This document shows positions 22,314 through 27,768 of a DNA stretch of 31,494 nt, piece by piece. The stretch lies in NCBI GenBank assembly GCA_937925595.1, contig CALALQ010000461.1, positions 1 to 31,494 of the forward strand, given 5' to 3'. The stretch is from an uncultured Demequina sp. Its GTDB lineage: Bacteria > Actinomycetota > Actinomycetes > Actinomycetales > Demequinaceae. Made by a program: the position numbers and the translations under genes. The notes under the pieces were generated by a model, which was not told where the DNA came from, did not search any database, and saw only the letters and a program-made list of their open reading frames with translations. Numbering within the stretch: position 1 is the stretch's first letter; the number at the start of each line of letters is the position of its first letter.

Positions 22314-22532
22314 CTACGCGGCCAGGTCCAGCTGCTTCAGGCACGTCTGACAGACGGCGCTCATCGAGTGCGGCCGCTGCAGCGTCAGCGCCACCAGCTG
22401 CGCCGCGTGCGCCTCGCCGAACGTCTCGACCTTCGCCCACCGGTTCTGCTTCAGGGTGCGTCCGCACAGTGTCTTCTTCTCGAAGACCAGGTGCGGGTGA
22501 CCGTCACCCTTCCGTGCTGCTGTGATCGGCAT
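22314..22532 (-). CDS. Small cysteine-containing protein, 72 aa
   Basis: The ATG at 22532 lies inside the end of the sortase gene (29-base overlap) with GGAGG just before it. The protein has KKTLCGRTLKQNRWAKVE and a C-terminal SAVCQTCLKQLDLAA, so C...C-x2-C, with histidines that could complete a zinc site. This resembles small zinc-binding proteins common on actinobacterial plasmids and phages (FEKKTLCGR at the start of a Cys motif). No function assigned. Confidence 0.78.
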   Translation of the reverse strand: MPITAARKGDGHPHLVFEKKTLCGRTLKQNRWAKVETFGEAHAAQLVALTLQRPHSMSAVCQTCLKQLDLAA

Positions 22533-23379
22533 CCGCCGCCTCCTTCTCCTTCTCTGCGTCGTCGTCCTGCTCGAGGTCGATCGGGACGGCGATCGCGAAT
22601 ACGTTCTTCACGAAGTGGCCGCCCTCGCGCGGCCCGCCGCAGGTGGTGAGCACCAGCTGGCGGTCACCGTCGGCGGCCCAGTACTCCTGCGGGAACGAGG
22701 TGTGCCGCTCGATGCGCATCCGTGTCATCTGCCACGTCTGCAGACGGCCTTCGGCGTCCTTCGTGTGGATCAGCTCCCCGCCCTTGAGCTCGTACAGGTA
22801 GCGCAGCGCGCCCCAGCCGGTGCGGCTGCTCACGTGCGAGGCGACGAGCGTCGTCCCCTCCTCGCCGCCCGCCATCGGAGCACCCGACGCGTAGTGGACG
22901 CCGTGCTTGGGATCGGCGGGGATGCGGAGGGTGTCGAAGCCGGCGTACTGGCTGCTGACGAAGGTGGAGTCGCTCTCGACGGGCATGTAGATGCCCAGCG
23001 ATGGGATGAACACCGTGTCCGGCGCCATGTCCTCGATCGTCATCTTCTTGCCCTCGCCGACGTCGACGGGCTTCTTGCCGGTCTCCCCCACCACCGGTGC
23101 TCCTGCGGGCACCTCGAACTCGGTGTCCGGCAGTGGTGACTCCACGTCCTCCGGAGTGAAGGCGGTCCACACCAGGAAGCCGGCGGCGACTACGAGCATC
23201 ACGACGACCGCTGCGAGCACGGTCTGGACGATCTTCTCTCCCTTGCTCAGGGCCGCGCGCCTGTCGGCGCGGGAAGGCTTCGGCTTCTGGGGTTCGGCAG
23301 GGGTGGCGCGAGGGGGCTGGAATGAGGTGCCGGTGCCCGGTGACCATGAGGTGGTGGCGGGTGACTGGGTGGTGGTCAT
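22504..23379 (-). CDS. Sortase, class F/E-like, 291 aa
   Basis: The ATG at 23379 overlaps the stop of the preceding gene as ATGA and has GGAGAAG upstream. A Pro/Arg-rich cytoplasmic tail leads to one transmembrane helix (about residues 50-72, VLAAVVVMLVVAAGFLVW). The sortase domain follows: VFIPSLGIYMPVE, catalytic His in LVASHVSS (about 179) and catalytic Cys in VLTTCGGPREGG (about 245). TCGGP is typical of class F. The usual catalytic Arg position near the following strand (HFVKNVFAIA) is not clearly Arg; the nearest Arg is in GGPR. The C-terminus is highly charged. Likely substrate: the giant adhesin encoded at 27769, or a protein elsewhere. Confidence 0.9.
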   Translation of the reverse strand: MTTTQSPATTSWSPGTGTSFQPPRATPAEPQKPKPSRADRRAALSKGEKIVQTVLAAVVVMLVVAAGFLVWTAFTPEDVESPLPDTEFEVPAGAPVVGETGKKPVDVGEGKKMTIEDMAPDTVFIPSLGIYMPVESDSTFVSSQYAGFDTLRIPADPKHGVHYASGAPMAGGEEGTTLVASHVSSRTGWGALRYLYELKGGELIHTKDAEGRLQTWQMTRMRIERHTSFPQEYWAADGDRQLVLTTCGGPREGGHFVKNVFAIAVPIDLEQDDDAEKEKEAADADHSSTEG

Positions 23380-23624
23380 CGGATCTTCTCCATCCAGGGA
23401 AGCGTCTGGTGCCAGGCGTTCGAGTAGTCGCTGCGGCCGGCGCGAAAGACCCTGGCGTCCTTGAGTGCGTAGACCGGAAGCGCGTGTCCTGTGCGCGATC
23501 CGTCGAAGGAGTCGAGCTCGACTGCGCGCGTCAGATGCACGACGTACCAGCGATCTCCGGTCACCACGATGGATGAGACCGGAGGCCAGTCGTCGGGCCT
23601 TGCGTACCCCTTGCCCACGCCCAC
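23376..23624 (-). CDS. Small hypothetical protein upstream of sortase, 82 aa
   Basis: The start is GTG at 23624 with an AGGAAG-like sequence further upstream; GTG at 23618 is an alternative. The protein has PPVSSIVVTGDRWYVVHLTR and FDGSRTGHALPVYALKDARV, a compact beta-rich domain without a signal peptide. Its stop overlaps the sortase ATG, so the two are coupled. Family not recognised. Confidence 0.75.
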   Translation of the reverse strand: MGVGKGYARPDDWPPVSSIVVTGDRWYVVHLTRAVELDSFDGSRTGHALPVYALKDARVFRAGRSDYSNAWHQTLPWMEKIR

Positions 23625-23652
23625 TGCGGTGCCTGCTTCCTCGTCAACGGTG

Positions 23653-23697
23653 GAACGCGGCCGTCGGCGGAAACGGAGTCCACCGGCGGCCGCGTTC
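23653..23697 (-). terminator. Hairpin after the parM-like gene
   Basis: GAACGCGGCCG (23653-23663) pairs with CGGCCGCGTTC (23687-23697), with a further imperfect stem inside. No U-tract follows on the minus strand, so termination may be partial, leaving some read-through to the sortase gene. Confidence 0.6.
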
Positions 23698-23705
23698 GGG
23701 TCAGA

Positions 23706-24959
23706 TCACGCGGCGCGCTTGCGCGACGTCGCGGGAGCCGCTGCTGCAGCCTGCTCTTCCACCAGCGAGGCGGCGATCAGGAGACCCTCACGGTTCAGGT
23801 GACGGGAGTAGCGGGGGTCGAGGAACAGCACCGGGATGCCCTCAGGAACGACCGCTGCGAGCTTGGGCTCCAGGGCGGCGCGGACGGAGCCGCTTCCGCC
23901 GCCGAAGACGTAGACGACCTCGGTGTCGCGGCCGACCTCGGCGAGGATCTTGCGGAACTCCTCAACGACCTGCTCGGCGAACAGCTCCGACTGCTCGGCG
24001 ACGATCGCGGTGACCTTCGCGTGCTCCGCGCGCTTGAGGGCGCTCGGGGTCGACAGGAGGTAGTCGGCCAGTGCCTTGCGCGAGTTGAAGCCGAGGTTGG
24101 CGCGACGCAGCGGGGTGAGCGAGTTCATCAGCACGTTCCCGAAGCCCTTGTCGAAGGTGCGCGACGCGTCGCCGTTGAACTTGGCGTCCGAGTACACCGG
24201 GAAGTTCACGGTGCCCTCTCCGATGTCGATGCCGACGGTGCTCGTCGCGTCGAAGATGTCCTGGCCGGTGATGCCCTCCAGCGACTGGCCGTGCGCGCGC
24301 ACGTCCTCGACCATCGAGTTGGCAAGACCTACGCCGAGCTGGCGGATCGCGAACTGCGCCGATGCGCCCTCTGCGGCCACCTGCACGTCCTCGAAGACGA
24401 CCTTCACGACGACCGGCGTCTCGAAGTTCAGCACGGTCACCAGGTGGGTGCCCTGCTTGAACGACTCCGCGAACGTGAGGCGGTGCTCGCGGAACTCGTC
24501 GATGGGAAGCGCCAGGGCGACCCGTGCTTCCACCTCGAGCTGCGTCGTCGGCAGCGCGCCGTGGTCGGTGACGTAGTCGCGAAGCGCCTTGCCCGCGAAC
24601 AGGCCGAGCACGAGCACCTTGGTCAGCGACTGCTCCGCCTTGCTCAGCCCGGAGACCACGTCGAACTCCTCGAAGCGCGGCGTCTGTGCCTTCAGGGCGC
24701 GGCGGCCGAACAGGTGACGGTGCGTGGAGTGAACCAGCGGCGACGTGAACTGGACGTCCAGTTCATTGAAGATGTCGCCAGCGGCACCGGCGACTTGGAC
24801 TGCGGCCGAGTCGGGCGTGGGCAGGTCCACCGCCGAGGTAACCAGGGCCACACCGGAAGGGATGTCGAACTTGTCGACCTTCTCGCCGGCGCCTCGCAGG
24901 GCGGCCTTGACGTAGCCGTTGCCGACGTCGATGCCGCCGGTGATGCGGATCTTGCTCAT
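23706..24959 (-). CDS. parM: ParM/StbA-like actin-family segregation ATPase, 417 aa
   Basis: The ATG at 24959 has AGGAGAAG upstream. The actin-fold motifs are visible in order: phosphate 1 GIDVGNGYVKA (about residues 8-18), phosphate 2 VGIDIGEGTVNF (about 242) and adenosine VYVFGGGSGSVRAAL (about 345). Length and motif spacing suit the ParM/AlfA/Alp7A plasmid actins, which polymerise with ATP to push plasmid copies apart. It follows the parR-like gene by 62 bases, the order expected for such a cassette apart from the centromere upstream. The C-terminal tail is Ala/Arg-rich. Confidence 0.9.
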   Translation of the reverse strand: MSKIRITGGIDVGNGYVKAALRGAGEKVDKFDIPSGVALVTSAVDLPTPDSAAVQVAGAAGDIFNELDVQFTSPLVHSTHRHLFGRRALKAQTPRFEEFDVVSGLSKAEQSLTKVLVLGLFAGKALRDYVTDHGALPTTQLEVEARVALALPIDEFREHRLTFAESFKQGTHLVTVLNFETPVVVKVVFEDVQVAAEGASAQFAIRQLGVGLANSMVEDVRAHGQSLEGITGQDIFDATSTVGIDIGEGTVNFPVYSDAKFNGDASRTFDKGFGNVLMNSLTPLRRANLGFNSRKALADYLLSTPSALKRAEHAKVTAIVAEQSELFAEQVVEEFRKILAEVGRDTEVVYVFGGGSGSVRAALEPKLAAVVPEGIPVLFLDPRYSRHLNREGLLIAASLVEEQAAAAAPATSRKRAA

Positions 24960-25021
24960 GGGGTTCTTCTCCTGGGGGTCGTAGATGTGTGACGGCGGTC
25001 AGCCGTGGGATCGGGTGGGCC

Positions 25022-25387
25022 TCAGCCGTTCATGAGCGCGTCGATCGCGCTGGGACCGGCAGAGACGAGTTCGGGAACCGGAGTGGGAGCCGGACCTACC
25101 GCACGAGCGGGAGCCGTGGCGCGAGCAGGAGCTGCAGGCGTGCTCACCGCGGCCTCGGACGCAGCCTCGGCCTCATCGTGCTCCGCGTGTGCCGGGGGAC
25201 GACCTCGACGAGGCTGCTGGGTGACGGGCTGGAAAGCCACGTCGGCGTATCCGTTGCGCTCGATCTCAGCGCGCACCAGGAGGCGCACCGACAGGGCGGG
25301 ATCGTGCTGCGCATCCCACCACTGCAGGACCGACGCATCGACCTTCGGAATGGAGAGGCGCTTCCTCACTGACGATTCTTCAGCCAC
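25022..25387 (-). CDS. parR: ParR-like centromere-binding adaptor, 121 aa
   Basis: The GTG at 25387 has AGAAGGA upstream; a longer frame to 25450 runs through dyad site f and is rejected. The N-terminal half contains SVRKRLSIPKVDASVLQWW and then QHDPALSVRLLVRAEIERNG, the ribbon-helix-helix-type pattern of ParR/StbB proteins. The C-terminal half is a long Pro/Ala/Arg linker ending AIDALMNG, perhaps the piece that contacts the actin filament. Position directly upstream of the parM-like gene and beside a repeat region supports the call. A paralogue lies at 18872-19378. Confidence 0.82.
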   Translation of the reverse strand: MAEESSVRKRLSIPKVDASVLQWWDAQHDPALSVRLLVRAEIERNGYADVAFQPVTQQPRRGRPPAHAEHDEAEAASEAAVSTPAAPARATAPARAVGPAPTPVPELVSAGPSAIDALMNG

Positions 25388-25409
25388 GGTTGTCCTTCTC
25401 GTTTTTTCG

Positions 25410-25442
25410 ACTCGTAAACGTGTAGACGTGCATTTTCTGCAC
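25410..25442 (-). promoter_or_regulatory. Dyad motif, site f, double palindrome upstream of parR
   Basis: ACTCGTAAACGTGT (25410-25423) is the same dyad with symmetric base changes on both arms. A second palindrome GTGCATTTTCTGCAC (25428-25442) follows directly. The first is followed on the minus strand by CGAAAAAACGA, as at other sites, but no clear -10 hexamer lies beyond it. Confidence 0.55.
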
Positions 25443-25483
25443 GAAAACAAGCATATCTGGCGAAGCTGACATTTGGGCGCGAT

Positions 25484-25619
25484 CTGGTCACTGCGGGGTC
25501 ACAATCCGTCCCTACCTGGTCCGGCTCCTGACCGGTATCTGGTCACGCACGGTGCTGTGGGCGCCTGCTGCGCCCGTGGTGACCGTGCTCTGGTCACTCT
25601 GCGGCCCGTAGCCGGTCAC
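25484..25619 (+). repeat. CTGGTCAC-type direct repeats
   Basis: CTGGTCAC occurs at 25484-25491, 25539-25546 and 25590-25597, and CCGGTCAC at 25612-25619. GGGGTCAC lies at 25495-25502 and the inverse GTGACC near 25579. Starts of the main copies are 55, 51 and 22 bases apart. Candidate parC centromere or iteron-like region. Confidence 0.5.
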
Positions 25620-25704
25620 GCATCGTGCAGGCGGCACGCCGCCTCGGGAGACGCCTTGAACATCGCCGGCTACCCGACGCCGGCATCAGAGATTCGAGGA
25701 CTTC

Positions 25705-26166
25705 ATGACCACACCGCTGACCTACCTGAGCATGTTCCAGTTGCCGACCACAGGCCACGAGAGCTGGTGCATCGCTGACAACCGCTCGAAGATCCCCGGG
25801 GGCGACTTCGGGAGCACGGTCACCGCCACCGCCAAGCTCGGCGAGTACGGGTACGCCGAGTACACGCCGGGCAAGGGGTGGGAAGTCGACGCGCACCACA
25901 CCAACATCCGCAGCCTTCGGGCCGAGATGAACGCGCTCGAAGTGCATCTCCCGCCCTACACGGCCGTCGAGTATGCAGCGAACGTCGAGGAGGAAGTGCG
26001 CCTGATCGCCGGGGACGCCTCCCGCCGGATCACTCGCCTGCTGGGCATCGCCAAGCCTCTCCCTGGTCTCGACCCGACCGCACTCGTCGCCCAGGCGATC
26101 GACGAACTGACCACCCACCTGCACGCCGCCGTCGCTGACGGCTCCACCCGAAAGGACCAGGCATGA
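25705..26166 (+). CDS. Hypothetical protein, 153 aa; paralogue of the next gene
   Basis: The ATG at 25705 follows GAGGA. The first 90 residues align with the next gene: PLTYxxxxxLPTTG, IADNRSKIPGG, YAEYTPGKGWEVD and LPPYTAVEYAANVEEEV. After that a helical C-terminal domain differs more (LDPTALVAQAIDELTTHLH). No family recognised. It is the first of a four-gene overlapping operon. Confidence 0.85.
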   Translation: MTTPLTYLSMFQLPTTGHESWCIADNRSKIPGGDFGSTVTATAKLGEYGYAEYTPGKGWEVDAHHTNIRSLRAEMNALEVHLPPYTAVEYAANVEEEVRLIAGDASRRITRLLGIAKPLPGLDPTALVAQAIDELTTHLHAAVADGSTRKDQA

Positions 26167-26621
26167 CCGCCACGACCACCACCCCGCTCACCTTCGGCGA
26201 CGAGATCCCGCTCGCAACCACCGGGGATCGCCACTTCATCAGCGACCTGCGCGCACGCATCCCGTTCGGCCGCGTCTACGACGCGACCGCGATCATTTCC
26301 CACCAGGGTCACCTCATGGCCGAGTACATCCCCGGGACCGGCTGGATCGGTGCTTCCAACACCCTTCCCGACAAGGTCCGCGACGAGCTCGCGCAGCTCG
26401 AGTTCGACCTGCCGCACTACACCGCGGCGGAGTTCCAGCAGCACGTCGATGAGTACGTCGACGCGCTGGCGGCGACGATGGCGATCAAGATCGCGAACCT
26501 CAGCCGCTATCTCGCTGAGGATGCAGGCGTCGACACCTCAGTACTCCCCGCCCGTTCGGTGAAGAGCCTGATCACATCGCTGCGTGCAGCGATCCCCGCC
26601 GAGGCTCGGGAGGGCATCTGA
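26163..26621 (+). CDS. Hypothetical protein, 152 aa; paralogue of the preceding gene
   Basis: The ATG at 26163 overlaps the preceding stop as ATGA. It shares PLTF, L.TTG, ISDLRARIPFG, MAEYIPGTGWIG and LPHYTAAEFQQHVDEYV with its neighbour, an evident tandem duplication at the protein level. The C-terminal part is helical. Function unknown. Coupled translation suggests a heteromer. Confidence 0.85.
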   Translation: MTATTTTPLTFGDEIPLATTGDRHFISDLRARIPFGRVYDATAIISHQGHLMAEYIPGTGWIGASNTLPDKVRDELAQLEFDLPHYTAAEFQQHVDEYVDALAATMAIKIANLSRYLAEDAGVDTSVLPARSVKSLITSLRAAIPAEAREGI

Positions 26622-26905
26622 TGACAGCCACCACGAGCGTCCCGGAGATCACCCGCACGCCGATCGACCCCGACCACATCAACGCGCTGTTCCGGCTCGC
26701 GATGATGTCGGAGTCCCACCCGGAGCTGGCCAACCGCGAACGGGGCGCGCGCCTGCGTCTTGCCGCGGCGATCATGGCGATGGATGGGGCCGAGGGTCAG
26801 CCCGGTCGCCACAACCTGCACGAGCAGGCCGAGGTGAACCGCCTCATGCAGGAGCACGCCCAGGCTCTGGCCGACCTGGTCCGAGGCGAAAGGAGCGACT
26901 CGTGA
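26621..26905 (+). CDS. Hypothetical protein, 94 aa
   Basis: The ATG at 26621 shares its first base with the preceding TGA. The protein is mainly helical (PDHINALFRLAMMSESHPEL, RHNLHEQAEVNRLMQEHA), with several methionines and an acidic-basic mix. Its stop overlaps the next GTG. No family recognised. Confidence 0.8.
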   Translation: MTATTSVPEITRTPIDPDHINALFRLAMMSESHPELANRERGARLRLAAAIMAMDGAEGQPGRHNLHEQAEVNRLMQEHAQALADLVRGERSDS

Positions 26906-27072
26906 GCGGATTCGCGCAAGCAGCCGCCCTCGGAGGTCAGATCTCGCCGCGACACGGGCAGTCCTCCCTCGTCGGCCGGCTGACACGTCGCGAGGGCTCG
27001 GCTGTCCGCGTGGAGACCGCTCTGGCGGCCGCCGCCAGGCAGATCTTCCTGCAGCGTCGCGCCACCAAATGA
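26902..27072 (+). CDS. Small basic protein, 56 aa
   Basis: The start is GTG at 26902 (GTGA overlap with the preceding stop, AAAGGAG upstream); it is hidden inside a longer frame that would start upstream. The protein MSGFAQAAALGGQISPRHGQ is basic and Gly/Ser-rich in front, then helical (VRVETALAAAARQIFLQRR). Function unknown. Confidence 0.65.
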   Translation: MSGFAQAAALGGQISPRHGQSSLVGRLTRREGSAVRVETALAAAARQIFLQRRATK

Positions 27073-27094
27073 CCCCACGGGTATTCGCATGAAC

Positions 27095-27116
27095 GCTGCT
27101 GAGTTCGCTCAGCGGC
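27095..27116 (+). other. TTCG-loop hairpin after the small-gene operon
   Basis: Nine base pairs including one G-U close around a TTCG loop (27104-27107). It probably protects the 3' end of the upstream mRNA. Confidence 0.5.
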
Positions 27117-27192
27117 TATCGCCGAACGAGCCCTATGCGTGATCGGGACGGCGGGATACCCTTCCACCAGCTCACTGAGTTCGGGCGACGCG

Positions 27193-27250
27193 AGAGGCGA
27201 GGATCGCGGGGCATCGGCCCCTTCCGTGATCCTCGCCTCTTCGCTTTTCG
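27193..27250 (+). terminator. Intrinsic terminator
   Basis: AGAGGCGAGGATC (27193-27205) pairs with GATCCTCGCCTCT (27238-27250) around an inner GGGGC/GCCCC stem, followed by TCGCTTTT. Confidence 0.88.
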
Positions 27251-27384
27251 GCCCCTGCATTCGGTGGGGGAAACCTTGAGTTACCCGCAAGATCGCCTGA
27301 AGGGCACCCCCTCAATTAGCGGTGAACCGGTCTGAGCCGACATGCTGGCCTTTGGCGTCGATCGCCAGAGAGAGCAGGGGCACG

Positions 27385-27432
27385 ATGGCAACGACCGTCC
27401 GGGGCAAGGTCGAGAAGGGTGCTTCCCGGTGA
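27385..27432 (+). CDS. Possible 15-residue leader peptide
   Basis: An ATG at 27385 with AGGGG upstream opens a short frame MATTVRGKVEKGASR ending TGA at 27430-27432. That stop overlaps the GTG start of the next gene, so ribosomes on this frame would unfold the hairpin that contains that start. Weak as a gene on its own. Confidence 0.4.
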   Translation: MATTVRGKVEKGASR

Positions 27433-27444
27433 CGAGGGAAGCAC
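27419..27444 (+). promoter_or_regulatory. Hairpin enclosing a start codon
   Basis: GTGCTTCCC (27419-27427) pairs perfectly with GGGAAGCAC (27436-27444). The 8-base loop contains the GTG start (27429-27431) of the downstream gene. This suits translational control by coupling. Confidence 0.5.
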
Positions 27445-27725
27445 AGGAGCAGACGTTGGTCTTCTACGTCTGCGCATACTGCGGGCAGAAGTACCTATCG
27501 AACACCGGCTACGAATCCGACAAGCCGAACGGCTACTACATCGAGCTGCGCGAGGTCGTGGGTGGTCGCTACAGCCACCACCGCGTCACGCCGGAGCCGA
27601 TGTTCTACTGCTCGAAGGAGTGTCTGCTGGCGGGTCTTCAGACCGGCCTCGACAAGATCCTCGTGCCCTCGACGCCGCCGGACACCGCCGCTTCATCGGG
27701 CGAGCCGAGCGCTCCCCTGACATGA
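27429..27725 (+). CDS. Zinc-finger-like protein, 98 aa
   Basis: The start is taken as GTG at 27429; an in-frame ATG at 27342 has no SD. The protein has VFYVCAYCGQKYL near the N-terminus and MFYCSKECLLAGLQ after residue 60, a C-x2-C...C-x3-C set of a treble-clef or MYND-like zinc finger. A tyrosine-rich middle lies between them and a disordered Pro/Ser/Thr tail follows. Two starts are possible, so the N-terminus is uncertain. Function unknown. Confidence 0.75.
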   Translation: MTREAQEQTLVFYVCAYCGQKYLSNTGYESDKPNGYYIELREVVGGRYSHHRVTPEPMFYCSKECLLAGLQTGLDKILVPSTPPDTAASSGEPSAPLT

Positions 27726-27727
27726 CG

Positions 27728-27758
27728 AAACCCCCGCAGCTGCGCGCTGCGGGGGTTT
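27728..27758. terminator. Bidirectional intrinsic terminator
   Basis: AAACCCCCGCAGC (27728-27740) pairs with GCTGCGGGGGTTT (27746-27758), loop TGCGC. It lies between the zinc-finger gene and the convergent adhesin gene. Confidence 0.92.
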
Positions 27759-27768
27759 CGTCTTTCGC

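Larger units (their letters stand above)
25388..25704. other. Divergent intergenic region: candidate centromere and operator sites
   Basis: The 317 bases between parR and the plus-strand operon hold two palindromes (25410-25442) and a set of GGTCAC repeats (25484-25619). No gene was found. The position upstream of parRM is where a parC centromere is expected in type II partition loci. Confidence 0.5.
27073..27384 (+). other. Intergenic region with two hairpins
   Basis: The 312 bases contain a TTCG-loop hairpin (27095-27116, 9 base pairs with one G-U) and an intrinsic terminator (27193-27250). The rest, before the zinc-finger gene, shows no gene and no clear promoter. Confidence 0.55.

Noticed and set aside
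25400..25469. FSTRKRVD reading frame resembling the start of the gene at 15332 (FSTRKRID)
   Set aside because: The match is short, lies in a stretch better explained by the dyad operator, and the frame stops soon after. Treated as coincidence.
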